NCBI RefSeq assembly: GCF_009720145.1
Contig: NZ_CP046252.1
Location: 248,001 to 312,000 of the forward strand
Length of the DNA stretch: 64,000 nucleotides
DNA from: Sphingobium sp. CAP-1
Lineage (GTDB): Bacteria; Pseudomonadota; Alphaproteobacteria; Sphingomonadales; Sphingomonadaceae
Direction: 5' to 3'
A model generated the notes under the pieces. The model was not told where the DNA came from. It saw only the letters and a list, made by a program, of their open reading frames with translations, and searched no databases. The position numbers and the translations under genes were made by a program. Below, one piece after another: positions 9,918 through 18,420 of the stretch. Numbering within the stretch: position 1 is the stretch's first letter; each line of letters begins with the position of its first letter.

Positions 9918-10117
9918 GAGTTTTTCGTCGGCTTCGTGGACGCGGCAAGTGTCCGAATTGCGGTTACCTCGGCGGGTGAGAATATCCGCCAACCATTCCG
10001 GTCGCGCCGCTGCGCATCCTTAACTTTGCCGTCTTTAATCCACCGAAGAAGGGTCGGTTTCGAGATGCCGGCCGCCGCCGCCGTCTCGGCAATGTGTAGA
10101 TCGCCAGTTTCGCTCAT
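9914..10117 (-). CDS. Small helix-turn-helix protein (MerR/excisionase-like)
   Basis: A 67-residue protein with one winged HTH of the MerR/HTH_17 kind: IAETAAAAGISKPTLLRWI, then a W-R-IFSP wing. It is the first gene of the methyltransferase operon and overlaps it by ATGA, so it is a likely transcriptional controller of the modification gene (C-protein-like in role, not in sequence). ATG 10117 is preceded by GGGAGGG; an upstream in-frame start at 10150 would lack this ribosome site. Confidence 0.75.
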   Translation of the reverse strand: MSETGDLHIAETAAAAGISKPTLLRWIKDGKVKDAQRRDRNGWRIFSPAEVTAIRTLAASTKPTKNS

Positions 10118-10611
10118 GCCGCCCTCCCGACTGCCTTCAACTATACTCAACCATGGTCAACGTCAACACGACGTTAAGTTCCGGTTGTGAGTCAGGTTGT
10201 GGCCGAGTGTAGGGCTCCGGGCCTTGACGGTCCTTTGAGAGCCGATCAACCTAGCCACGACGGTCTGCCCAAAATGATGAATTTCGGCTTGCGGGGGGCA
10301 ACGATCTGTCGGGTTCTCGTCCTTTTTGTTCATCTTTTCATGCGGAAAGTAGCGCCGAACAGCATGTAGCGGCGGCCTATTTCGCTGTTTGGCGGCTTAT
10401 GACGGTTCTAGCGTAGTAGTAGCGGCGATTCATACTCATCGCTTTCGTCCTGCTTGGGGCACCAGCCTTTCAGTAGGAAATCCTTGAAATCCCTAGCGAA
10501 AGTGCCTTTCGGCTTATGGCTGAGGGGTTGCCTCGTTTATGTGCCTTTGGTTCGATCCACGTGGGTATTCTGTGGGGCGAGGGTGGGGCGCTCCTGCAAT
10601 GACCGAGCGCG
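10118..10611. other. Gene-free stretch upstream of the methyltransferase operon
   Basis: About 490 bp with no supported gene. It must hold the promoter of the leftward HTH-dcm operon and the 3' flank of the membrane-protein gene. Short + strand open frames here have no good ribosome site or recognisable protein character. Confidence 0.35.
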
Positions 10612-11703
10612 TCATCCGGCCTTTGGGTTTCGAGTGAGCGCTGCCGTAGCCAAGGCGGCGGCAGAAGTGAGTGGCATGGCGTCATCATTCACCAAGCCGT
10701 CCGTGACTGGCCGGAACAACGCACCAAGTACAATGGCTCTGTCGGTTGATTCCAGTGCATTTTCGGTTCGGAGGCCAAGATAGGTCTCTACCATTGTCGA
10801 TCGTGCAGCTGCGTCTAACGCCAAATGCTGTTCGATCATATAGAAGCGTACGCACAGCCTTGTCGCCCAAAGTAGCAACGTGAGTACCAAGAGCGTTAAA
10901 GACGATTTGAAGATCACCTGTACCGTTGCATCGACAGCGGTTCTGTCGGGCAGCATCATATTCCACTCAAATAGACTAATTCCAAGACATGTTGGAATGA
11001 AGATCGTTGTCATTCCAAAAGTGATCGCAGCTATAAGGTATCTTTGTCGATTTTTCTCGTGAAAATTCATTCGATTTTTCCAAAGCTTGATAGGTTCGTT
11101 GATCTCCATTTGTTCACGGTAGGCGCTCTGAATATCTGAGAAATCGGCTTCGAGATTTGACTTCCATTGCTCAACTGAGGCCATAACGTGAGCGGCCTTT
11201 TGCTGTGCGGAATTTTCTAGTTCTTCGACTTCTCTACGCAGTGCGATTACACGATCATAAAGTTCGCCAACTTCAGCTGGGGTGCGCTGAGTATTATCAC
11301 TCAGGCGTATAGCAATATCGGTTGGTGCTGGAACAAACCGATTGCGAAACGACGTGACAGCTCTCTCCAGAACAGAAGTATCATTCCCAGAAACTTGCCG
11401 ATCACTGTCTTGGAAGGATTGATAATCCACAAACGGAACGCTGGCGCAAAGCTGTTCCAGTTCATTTATTTCATCGTCTTCAATTTCTACTCCAAATCTA
11501 TTAATAATAGCTTCTTCTAACAAGCTCCAAGCTGTAGCCATCTGCTCAGCGTAGCGCTTAACGTTCCCTTGCAAGCGTCGAATAGGCGATGTCGGATTGT
11601 CGATCCTATGTTGCCAGAGGCGGGATTGTTCCTTTGCGTGATGGGCGATGTCTATCGTGCGGTTGAAAGAATACCGTGTATTTCCGACGACAATTTCAAC
11701 CAT
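10612..11703 (-). CDS. Two-helix membrane protein, possibly DUF6161-like
   Basis: A 363-residue protein. Residues about 1-190 are polar and largely helical with a coiled-coil section near 140-180 (ALRREVEELENSAQQK). Two membrane segments follow at about 216-240 and 262-288. The C-terminus has RSTMVETYLGL and VLGALFRPVTDGLVNDD, which I associate tentatively with DUF6161-type proteins. The gene is clearly AT-richer than its neighbours and points the same way as the adjacent methyltransferase operon, separated by about 490 bp, so it may be an independently acquired member of the island. Function unknown; a membrane-acting defence effector is only a guess. Confidence 0.6.
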   Translation of the reverse strand: MVEIVVGNTRYSFNRTIDIAHHAKEQSRLWQHRIDNPTSPIRRLQGNVKRYAEQMATAWSLLEEAIINRFGVEIEDDEINELEQLCASVPFVDYQSFQDSDRQVSGNDTSVLERAVTSFRNRFVPAPTDIAIRLSDNTQRTPAEVGELYDRVIALRREVEELENSAQQKAAHVMASVEQWKSNLEADFSDIQSAYREQMEINEPIKLWKNRMNFHEKNRQRYLIAAITFGMTTIFIPTCLGISLFEWNMMLPDRTAVDATVQVIFKSSLTLLVLTLLLWATRLCVRFYMIEQHLALDAAARSTMVETYLGLRTENALESTDRAIVLGALFRPVTDGLVNDDAMPLTSAAALATAALTRNPKAG

Positions 11704-12166
11704 TCTGCTCGCCTCCGTTTATTGCTCACTATATTTCCCACATTTTGTGCAGAATTAGATGCGCAAATCCAGTCATCTTATATGAATAGGCGGCAGCAAA
11801 CGCCTATTGCGAAGCTGCTCTAATCCCGCCAAAAAAGCCGCGCCTTCCGTGAAAGCCGGAGGGTGGGGCGTGGAAACCCCTTTTGAAGCAACTCGGTCGC
11901 CAGATTTTGGAGGCCGGGTGGCATGCGCGCATGTCCAGTCGGTTCTGCCGATAAAGGCGCATGCGCTCGTTGCTTCAGCGGGTTTCCAACATCCGGCTTC
12001 GGCCGTCGCTCCGAGAGGTACATAGGGCGACGCGAGGTTGAAGCCGAAGGTCGCTCTCCAGGCGTGAGGGGGCGAGCAGTGAAACATCACCAGCGATAGC
12101 GATGCTGCCTGTTCAGCCGCGCCCAACCGGGTTGCGGTTCATCACCTCACATAAATGGACAATGCC
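11704..12166. other. Intergenic region between defence island and plasmid-like block
   Basis: No gene supported. The start is AT-rich (about 11704-11790), then GC-rich. The stretch separates the leftward membrane-protein gene from a rightward cluster and probably holds both promoters. Confidence 0.3.
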
Positions 12167-12523
12167 ATGAAGAAGATCATACCCTTACTGTGTCTGGCGC
12201 TCCTTGCAGCCTGCACCAAGCCTGCCGACGTTTCCCGACCCTTGACGGCTGGCGGCGATAAAAACGCCAAGTTCACCATCAAGGAAACCGCAAGCGGCTT
12301 CACCGTCGATCTGCGCTATTCCCGTTACCAGTTCGTGCCCGAAGCCGGCGCGTTGATCGCGGCTTGCAAGTCGATTGCCACCACCCGCGCCTATGAAGAA
12401 GCCAAACAACGCGGTCGGGAAATCCAGCCGATTAACGAGCAGACCCTTCGCGTTTCGACGGGTCGGAACATCATCAACGCCCGTACGGCTTGCCGCGCCT
12501 TTGTCGAAGCGGTCTGGAAGTGA
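12167..12523 (+). CDS. Small lipoprotein of unknown function
   Basis: A 118-residue protein with an N-terminal signal (MKKIIPLLCLALLAAC) and lipobox LLAAC, so it should be lipidated at Cys16 and exported. The mature part contains two Cys (ACKS and TACRAF) that could pair. I do not recognise the family. The ATG at 12167 gives the textbook lipoprotein signal; an in-frame ATG lies four codons upstream. It leads a cluster with another lipoprotein and a DUF4230-like protein, so it may belong to an envelope-linked plasmid or ICE function. Confidence 0.65.
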   Translation: MKKIIPLLCLALLAACTKPADVSRPLTAGGDKNAKFTIKETASGFTVDLRYSRYQFVPEAGALIAACKSIATTRAYEEAKQRGREIQPINEQTLRVSTGRNIINARTACRAFVEAVWK

Positions 12524-12531
12524 GGAAGCCC

Positions 12532-12876
12532 ATGCACAAGCAACTCATGATCGCCGCTCTGCTGCTAGTCGCTGGATGCGGTGAAGCGCCGACGTCGCAA
12601 TCGACTGGAGGAGAGGCGGACCGGGCGGCACCGTCTGAGATTGTCAGGACATGCGAAAGCATCAGGTCGGAGGTGATCCGTGTAGCGGCGACCAACGGTG
12701 TGAAGGTCGTCAAAATCTATAATCCGAAAACCATTAAGGCAGAGCCGAAGAAGATTAGTTGCAAAGGGCGGGTGCTTGTCAGCAGCGGCGCTGAAGCCGA
12801 AATCTACTATCGTGATATGCAGGACGAAGATGGTGACTGGCTGATCCAGTATGCCGAACAGCCGTTGGAGGAATGA
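12532..12876 (+). CDS. Second small lipoprotein of unknown function
   Basis: A 114-residue protein with signal peptide and lipobox LLVAGC (Cys near residue 14). The mature domain has a short central basic segment and ends with acidic DEDGDWLIQYAEQPLEE. It starts 8 bp after the preceding lipoprotein gene and its stop overlaps the next start (ATGA), so the three genes form an operon. Family not recognised. Confidence 0.65.
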   Translation: MHKQLMIAALLLVAGCGEAPTSQSTGGEADRAAPSEIVRTCESIRSEVIRVAATNGVKVVKIYNPKTIKAEPKKISCKGRVLVSSGAEAEIYYRDMQDEDGDWLIQYAEQPLEE

Positions 12877-13502
12877 CCACCAACATTCCAATCCCCGGCC
12901 TTCTGCTGGCCTGCGCCGTCACCTTCGGCGTGGGCTACTGGGTGGCACCGCGCGAGATGCTGGACGAGGAAGTCCACTACGACGGCATCTTCCGCACCGA
13001 CACCAGCAAGGTTCTCTCCACGACGGTCGAATCGTTACGGCAAGAGAACAAGTTGTTGGTGTTCACGTATAAGGGCGGGGCGCGTGTCTGGGCCGAACGG
13101 ACACGGTGGATCATCCTCCATGGTCGTCAGGAACTCTATGTCCCAGCCGTGGTCAGCTACCATGTCGATCTGTCCAGGCTGACGATGGCGAACGTCAGTT
13201 ACGACGAGCAAGCCAAGCTGGTGCGGGTAAAGCTTCCGCCGCTGGAGGTGGGTGAAATTGCCTTCCAGCCGGAGAACGCCACCACCCTCAACGGTGGGTT
13301 GCTCACCTTCGATCAGGCGGAAATCGATGAGTTGAATCGCCTGAACTATACCACCGCCCGGAAGACCATGGTGAAGCAGGCCCAGCAAGCCAGCCTCATC
13401 GACATGGCGAAGCGACGGGCGCGCGAGAACATCACAAGCTACTTCGAAATACCGCTTCGCATCGCGGGGCAACCGGACGTGAAAGTGATCGCCACCTTCT
13501 GA
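12873..13502 (+). CDS. DUF4230-like membrane-anchored protein
   Basis: A 209-residue protein with one N-terminal membrane segment (IPGLLLACAVTFGVGYWVA) and a periplasmic domain resembling DUF4230: a KLLVFTYKG strand, a repeat-like beta region, then a helical C-terminus with QQASLIDMAKRRARENI before a final strand. Members of DUF4230 are widespread but of unknown biochemical role. Translation is coupled to the upstream lipoprotein gene. Confidence 0.7.
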   Translation: MTTNIPIPGLLLACAVTFGVGYWVAPREMLDEEVHYDGIFRTDTSKVLSTTVESLRQENKLLVFTYKGGARVWAERTRWIILHGRQELYVPAVVSYHVDLSRLTMANVSYDEQAKLVRVKLPPLEVGEIAFQPENATTLNGGLLTFDQAEIDELNRLNYTTARKTMVKQAQQASLIDMAKRRARENITSYFEIPLRIAGQPDVKVIATF

Positions 13503-13581
13503 TCCGCATCACCTTCAACTTATCCAGCCCCGTTGGTCCAGCGCCAGCGGGGTTTCATTTTGTCCAGAAAGGATGGACCTC

Positions 13582-13926
13582 ATGCACATCATACGCACAT
13601 GGCCTGAACTGGCCGACTGGTCGGGCGACGCCGATATAGTCGCCTTGCTTCGTCTTCGTCGCGATCAACTGATCGACTGCAGCGACCTGACGGATATCGG
13701 CACCTTCGCGATCGTGGAAGCGGGCGATACGCTGGGCAGCATTGAGAAGGCGCTGGGCGTGACAATCGTCATCGGCGGTTCACCAACATGGGAATGGGTC
13801 ATGCGGCACGGCGCAATTTACGAAGCGCCGATCGTTGTGAGCGATGGCTTCGGCCATGTCCTGATCGTGCAGGACGCCGAAGGTGTCGATCCAAGGCTGC
13901 TGTCTCTCTGTCGCGCCAACGCCTGA
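13582..13926 (+). CDS. Hypothetical cytosolic protein
   Basis: A 114-residue protein with no signal or membrane segment. The start at 13582 has AGAAAGG at a good distance, whereas the in-frame ATG at 13573 abuts that site. I recognise no motif. It lies between the lipoprotein cluster and another hypothetical with a similar length and acidic character (both end in a strand followed by D-A/E and LLxxCRA), suggesting the two may be distant relatives. Confidence 0.55.
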   Translation: MHIIRTWPELADWSGDADIVALLRLRRDQLIDCSDLTDIGTFAIVEAGDTLGSIEKALGVTIVIGGSPTWEWVMRHGAIYEAPIVVSDGFGHVLIVQDAEGVDPRLLSLCRANA

Positions 13927-13993
13927 ACCCATCACCATCACCAATCGCAAGCGGCGTCCTTCGGGGCGTTATTTTTTTGTCCGGAGAATATCC

Positions 13994-14470
13994 ATGCTTT
14001 CACTTTACGACGCGCCCGCCCTGCGGAACGCGCTCACCCTGCCGCTGCGTGCCGACATCAAGGCTTTACTGCATGAGCGCATCGCGCAGATTTTCACGGA
14101 TGGGCTGGAGGACCTCTCTCATGTCGTCGTGCTTTGCGCAGGGGACACAGAGGCCGCACTGAAAGCCGAAGTGCTATTTTCACCGCTGGAACGGGAGGGC
14201 AAGCGCTGGGGTGAACCCGGCTTTCAGACATGGTGGGACTGGCTGCACGATCATGGCGGCTGGTTCGAGCTGATCTATTGCGTCGCAAACTCAGGGTTCG
14301 CGTTCGTCCTGTTCTTCGAGGATGCGGACGGTGGCGAGTTGGCGGACCTACTGGCCATGTGCCGGGCGGCGGGTCGGGGCGAGGGGGTGGGTGGGGGGTG
14401 GCACCTGAACCAACTTTCCGGGGGCGGGGGCGGGGGGAGCCTTAACAAAAACTTCACCTTGCCCCCTTGA
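13994..14470 (+). CDS. Hypothetical protein with glycine-rich tail
   Basis: A 158-residue protein. The first roughly 125 residues look like an ordinary globular domain. The last 35 residues are low-complexity (GRGEGVGGGW, then six Gly in SGGGGGGS) and come from long G runs, so the true end may be earlier or altered by slippage. ATG 13994 has GGAG at a proper distance. The FEDADGGELADLLAMCRAA segment resembles the end of the preceding gene product (QDAEGVDPRLLSLCRA). Function unknown. Confidence 0.5.
   Translation: MLSLYDAPALRNALTLPLRADIKALLHERIAQIFTDGLEDLSHVVVLCAGDTEAALKAEVLFSPLEREGKRWGEPGFQTWWDWLHDHGGWFELIYCVANSGFAFVLFFEDADGGELADLLAMCRAAGRGEGVGGGWHLNQLSGGGGGGSLNKNFTLPP
14378..14437 (+). other. 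G-run tract (G-quadruplex-prone)
   Basis: Successive runs of three to six G separated by one to a few bases, including three adjacent runs at 14420-14424, 14426-14430 and 14432-14437. It lies in the 3' end of the preceding coding frame. Such tracts can fold as G-quadruplexes and are prone to length change. Confidence 0.5.
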
Positions 14471-14621
14471 ACCGGCCCTTGGCCTTTCCATATGGCTGCT
14501 TAGCTTTGTGTCGGACCTGACCGAAATCGACACCATAAAGCTAGTTTGTTGTGCTCCGGCACTTCTCCTTACCGCCTCGCGGGTTCGGTCTGATCAGTTC
14601 AGCAACTGACAGGAGAAGTGT

Positions 14622-14729
14622 ATGTGCAGCATGTCGGCCAATCCCCAAATCCATCGTTGGTTTGCGCCACAGGCTCTTTGCCTTCTTTCCGTCCCCTGCG
14701 ATCCTGCTCCAAAGCAGGATCGCTCCTGA
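14622..14729 (+). CDS. Possible 35-residue small protein
   Basis: A short frame beginning MCSMSANPQIHRWF and ending at TGA. Its ATG has a strong AGGAGAAG ribosome site five bases upstream, the main reason to list it. The 3' part of the frame encodes a long hairpin (14698-14723). It could be a leader peptide for the VapE-type gene that starts 76 bp later. No family recognised. Confidence 0.3.
   Translation: MCSMSANPQIHRWFAPQALCLLSVPCDPAPKQDRS
14698..14723. repeat. 11-bp perfect inverted repeat (hairpin)
   Basis: Arms GCGATCCTGCT and AGCAGGATCGC with a four-base loop CCAA. No T run follows, so it is not a classical terminator. It sits in the leader of the VapE-type gene and at the end of a small frame, so an attenuator-like or replication-related role is possible. 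Confidence 0.6.
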
Positions 14730-14805
14730 ACTGATCGCGCGCTCGCCTGAACCGGGGTTTTCTCTCCTGTTCTGGCCAATTTCACGATTTACCGGGACGA
14801 TATGA

Positions 14806-16188
14806 ATGAAGATCACACCAACATTGAATGATGCGCAGCGGCGACCTGTCGTTGCACAACAACCTACGGCTGTCGAATTGGCACGCCAGTCGCGGGGTGA
14901 AGGTCCGGTTGGTCCGAGGAAGATTGACACTCGATCTTTTCCTGACCAGCCGCCCCATGGCAACATGCCTCCGTTGACCGTCAACAACTTGCGCCATGTC
15001 CTGTCTCTGCATGGCATCACGGTCAGGTACAATGTCATCAAGAAGGAAATGGAAATCCTTTTGCCCGGTCATCAGGGTACAGTGGACAATGCACTTAACG
15101 TGACCGAAGCCAAGATCGTCAGTCTGGTCGCGGCGCATGGCATGCCTACGACTCACGTGAACGCATTCCTGCTGGTGCTGGCCGACGAGAGGCCCTTCAA
15201 CCCTGCGGCTGACTGGATTCGCAGCAAACCTTGGGACGGTTTCGATCGTCTTCCGGTCTTCTACGAAACCATTCAGGTCAAGGACGGCTACCCGACATGG
15301 TTCCGTGACGTCTTGATGCGTAAATGGTTGCTGAGCGCAACTGCGGCGGCGATCCTTCCAACCGGCTTCAAAACTCGTGGTGTGCTGGTGCTGCAAGGCG
15401 ATCAGGGGATCGGCAAGACCAGTTGGCTCAAGTCGCTGGTGCCTGATCCTGTCCTGGCGGACTCTCTAGTCAAGCTCGATCATAGTTTTGATGGCGGAAA
15501 CAAGGACAATCTCCTGACCGCCATCCGGCATTGGTTATGTGAACTTGGCGAGCTTGGTTCGACCTTTCGCCGGGATGTCGAGCGGGTGAAGGGCATCCTG
15601 ACCAATGATATCGACAAGGTTCGTCAGCCTTATGCCCGTCAGGACAGCACCTATCCGCGTCGGACCGTTTTCATGGCCAGCGTGAATGATGACACGTTTC
15701 TGGTCGATGGAACCGGCAACCGCCGCTGGTGGACCGTCCGTGCCGCCGCGATCAACTTTGTCCACGGCATCGATATGCAGCAACTCTTTGCTCAGATGGC
15801 GGTGGACGTTGAAGCGGGCGCGCAGTGGTGGCTGAGCGCGGAGGAGGAAGACTATCTCGACACGGTGAACAGCCAGCACATGGCGTCCAGCGTTGTTCGT
15901 GATCTGGTGCTCGCCAGGATTGATCCGGACGTGAATGATCGCTCTGGCCATCCCGCCTTCACGCCGACCGAACTGTTGCGGTTTCTGGAGTTTGCGCACC
16001 CGAACAATGCGCAGGTCCGGGAGTGTGGCAATCTGCTTCGGGAACTGTTTGGTGAACCGAAGCGGATCAGGGGCATCAACAAATGGCGTGTACCGCTCCT
16101 GAAGGCCGACGAGCCGGATGAAGATATGCCGAATCGAAAGCCGCAGATTGGACCCAGCGCGGGGCCACCAAAGCGCCAGTTCGATTGA
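14806..16188 (+). CDS. Virulence-associated E (VapE)-type P-loop helicase/primase-associated protein
   Basis: A 460-residue protein with a VapE domain: Walker A GDQGIGKTSW near residues 198-207, an acidic DEx-like region in WLCELGELG near 247, and the conserved ARQDSTYPRRTVFMASVN plus GNRRWWTV signatures. These proteins occur in phages, satellites and integrative elements and are thought to act in element replication as superfamily 3-like helicases. No separate primase domain is visible in the N-terminal roughly 90 residues. It lies just upstream of a tyrosine integrase, consistent with a mobile-element replication and integration module. Confidence 0.85.
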   Translation: MKITPTLNDAQRRPVVAQQPTAVELARQSRGEGPVGPRKIDTRSFPDQPPHGNMPPLTVNNLRHVLSLHGITVRYNVIKKEMEILLPGHQGTVDNALNVTEAKIVSLVAAHGMPTTHVNAFLLVLADERPFNPAADWIRSKPWDGFDRLPVFYETIQVKDGYPTWFRDVLMRKWLLSATAAAILPTGFKTRGVLVLQGDQGIGKTSWLKSLVPDPVLADSLVKLDHSFDGGNKDNLLTAIRHWLCELGELGSTFRRDVERVKGILTNDIDKVRQPYARQDSTYPRRTVFMASVNDDTFLVDGTGNRRWWTVRAAAINFVHGIDMQQLFAQMAVDVEAGAQWWLSAEEEDYLDTVNSQHMASSVVRDLVLARIDPDVNDRSGHPAFTPTELLRFLEFAHPNNAQVRECGNLLRELFGEPKRIRGINKWRVPLLKADEPDEDMPNRKPQIGPSAGPPKRQFD

Positions 16189-16453
16189 AATTCGATCGGG
16201 CTGGTGAACGGTGATGGTGGCCGGGGCTTCAACGGAAAGTTGTCCCGGCTGCTACCCCACCCCCCACCAGATGCCCCCTCTCGTTCGGCTGCGCGATGCT
16301 GCGGCGCGGGGCGGTGTCCCCCTGTGCGCTCGGTGATTTGCCGTTTGGCCAGTCCCAGGACGCGCGATCCGGCCGCCCCGCACCTCCACCCCTCAACTTA
16401 CCCGGCCGCGCTCCTGCGGTCCCGATTATTGCCCTTTCGAAAGGAAACCAAAA
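16189..16453. other. GC-rich intergenic leader of the integrase gene
   Basis: 265 bp without a supported gene. It is C- and G-rich, with runs such as CCCCACCCCCCACC, and ends in a good ribosome site. Probable promoter or leader of the integrase; no att-like tRNA sequence was found in it. Confidence 0.3.
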
Positions 16454-17617
16454 ATGCCCAATGCGAAACTCGATGCCGCCTTCTGCCTGACCGCTCAGTG
16501 CGAGCCGGGCAAAAGAAAAACTGACTATTACGATACCGTGATAACTGGGTTTGTCCTCGAAGCCCGGTCGTCGGGAGGAAAGACTTTTCGCCTCCGCTAC
16601 AATCGCGGGAAGGAAAAGAAGGAAATCACGATCGCTGGCTATGGCGACCTCACCATGGACAAGGTGCGCAAGGAAGCGCAGCGGCTTCGTTCGGAGGTGG
16701 TGCTGGGCCGTGACCCGGCGGCGGAGAAGGCTGAGAAGCGGGCGGTGGTTCGCTACTCGGAGCTTGCCGACCAACATCTGGATTATGCGAAATCGTACCA
16801 GAAGAGGCCGGAAAATACCCGCCGGATCCTTGAGCTTCACTTGATCCCGCGCTGGGGGAAGCTGCGCCTCGATGAGATCACCCAGCCCGCCGTCGCGAAG
16901 TGGCTGGCGGAAAAGGCGGGGGAGGGCCTTGCGCCCGCCACGGTCGAAAAGCTGCGTGTGACGCTCAATCGTTCATTCGAACTGGCCATCCGGTGGGACA
17001 TGCCCGGCGTCACCAAGAACCCGGTCAAGGGCATTCCGCGCAAGCCGATCGAGAACAAGCGCGAACGGTACGTCAGCGCGGCGGAGGCGAAGCGGTTGCT
17101 TGCTGCTTGCGAAGCATCGCTGAACCCGCAGTTGAAGCACATCGTTGGCCTGCTCCTTTTGACCGGGGCGCGGGTGTCCGAACTGCTTCACGCGGAATGG
17201 CGTCACATTGACCTGGAAAAGCGGCAATGGCTGATCCCGACATCGAAGACCGGCCGGGCAAGGCATGTGCCGCTGTCTCAACCGGCCATCGCCATCCTCA
17301 AGGCGGTGCCCCGGTTCAATGGCTGCCCCTATGTCGTGCCGAATCCTGAAACCCGGAAGCCCTTTGTGACGATCAAACACGCATGGCAGACGGCGCGGGA
17401 GGAGGCGGTGCTGCCGGACCTGCGGATTCATGACCTTCGCCACTCGGCGGCGTCCTTCATGATTAACGCCGGTATCGACCTATTTGCGGTGGGTCGGGTG
17501 CTGGGCCATGCCGATCACAAATCGACCATGCGCTATTCGCATTTGGCCAATGACACGCTGCTGGCCGCCGTCGAGGCCGGTGCGAAGAAAATGAAGGGTA
17601 GTCCCACTCTACGTTGA
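16454..17617 (+). CDS. int: Tyrosine site-specific integrase
   Basis: A 387-residue integrase with an N-terminal Arm-type DNA-binding domain (DUF4102-like, FRLRYNRGKEKKEITI), a SAM-like core-binding domain near 100-185 and a C-terminal catalytic domain. Catalytic residues are visible: R240 in TGARVSELL, K265, H326 and R329 in HDLRH, H352 in LGHADHKS, and Y361. All six are present, so the enzyme looks intact. ATG 16454 follows GAAAGGAAA. Integrases of this type often use tRNA 3' ends; a tRNA-Thr 3' fragment lies about 5 kb downstream at 22665-22709. Confidence 0.93.
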   Translation: MPNAKLDAAFCLTAQCEPGKRKTDYYDTVITGFVLEARSSGGKTFRLRYNRGKEKKEITIAGYGDLTMDKVRKEAQRLRSEVVLGRDPAAEKAEKRAVVRYSELADQHLDYAKSYQKRPENTRRILELHLIPRWGKLRLDEITQPAVAKWLAEKAGEGLAPATVEKLRVTLNRSFELAIRWDMPGVTKNPVKGIPRKPIENKRERYVSAAEAKRLLAACEASLNPQLKHIVGLLLLTGARVSELLHAEWRHIDLEKRQWLIPTSKTGRARHVPLSQPAIAILKAVPRFNGCPYVVPNPETRKPFVTIKHAWQTAREEAVLPDLRIHDLRHSAASFMINAGIDLFAVGRVLGHADHKSTMRYSHLANDTLLAAVEAGAKKMKGSPTLR

Positions 17618-17702
17618 CGATCCGATCCCCGCTCATGCGCTGGCCTAACGGCTGGTGTGTGGGCGGGTGACGGCTTTCCTCTCTTATTTTTTGGAGATCA
17701 CA

Positions 17703-18008
17703 ATGACTATTCAATCGCCGCCGCTGCGTTCTGCGGCAAACATCAAAATTGCTGCGCCGACCGACCCGATGAAGCGGTTGCGCCGCCTGCTCGATACCCA
17801 TGGATCAGGCGGGAACAAGCATGAGCAAGCGACCATGCTGATCGAAGCGTGCATCATGGAAGGGCTGAACACCGCGCCGAAGATCGTTGGTGCGCTCAGG
17901 CAACTGGGTTTCGATCCTCGCCATGCCGCGATCGTCTTGAAGGGCGATACGGATTACGCGCACCGATGGGTCAAGGATGCGAACGGCATCTACAGCTTGC
18001 CGGTGTAA
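17703..18008 (+). CDS. Small hypothetical protein, helical
   Basis: A 101-residue protein with ATG 17703 preceded by GGAG. The C-terminal half (EQATMLIEACIMEGLNTAPKI, then RHAAIVLKGD and RWVKDANGIYSLPV) looks like a small winged-helix or helical bundle. It is followed at once by a strong terminator, so it is probably the last gene of the integrase transcript. A role as excisionase or regulator is possible but not shown. Confidence 0.6.
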   Translation: MTIQSPPLRSAANIKIAAPTDPMKRLRRLLDTHGSGGNKHEQATMLIEACIMEGLNTAPKIVGALRQLGFDPRHAAIVLKGDTDYAHRWVKDANGIYSLPV

Positions 18009-18015
18009 ATCGGGT

Positions 18016-18057
18016 GCCCGTCCATGGGTCGGCCTGATGGTCGATTGATGGACGGGC
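18016..18057 (+). terminator. Probable terminator, 10-bp stem
   Basis: Inverted arms GCCCGTCCAT (18016-18025) and ATGGACGGGC (18048-18057) separated by 22 bases and followed by CTTT. It lies 8 bp after the stop at 18008. Confidence 0.6.
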
Positions 18058-18266
18058 CTTTAGCTTCACCGCCTGGCGCGCTTTGCCAGCCCAACAGCGC
18101 CCGCTCCGATCGCAAAAGAATACGGCCCCGCCAGAGCGACGGGGCCGAGGTTGGACGGAGAGCGGGGGGCAATTTGCCCGTCCGATGCACAGCCTATCCA
18201 GAAGCCGGGCGAGGTGAAGAGGTAAAGATGGTTGCTTCCCGTTAGGCACAAGCCTGACAGCGATTG

Positions 18267-18353
18267 TCATCGGCCCCGCGTTGCTCGCCACAGAGTTGCA
18301 ATGCTGGTCAGCACTGCCGCAATGCCCATCAAAAATGTCCCGTCGATATTCAT
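18267..18353 (-). CDS. Possible 28-residue hydrophobic small protein
   Basis: A tiny frame starting MNIDGTFLMGIAAVL and ending in RATRGR. It is preceded by a near-perfect AAAGGAG ribosome site, and the middle forms one hydrophobic helix. It lies in an otherwise gene-free interval (18058-18420). Size and sequence suit a single-pass membrane peptide such as a type I toxin, but there is no proof of expression. Confidence 0.3.
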   Translation of the reverse strand: MNIDGTFLMGIAAVLTSIATLWRATRGR

Positions 18354-18420
18354 GATTGCCGACTCCTTTCTCCATGGTATGTTCGCTTTATGTTCTCATG
18401 TGGGAAAGGGTGATTCTGCG

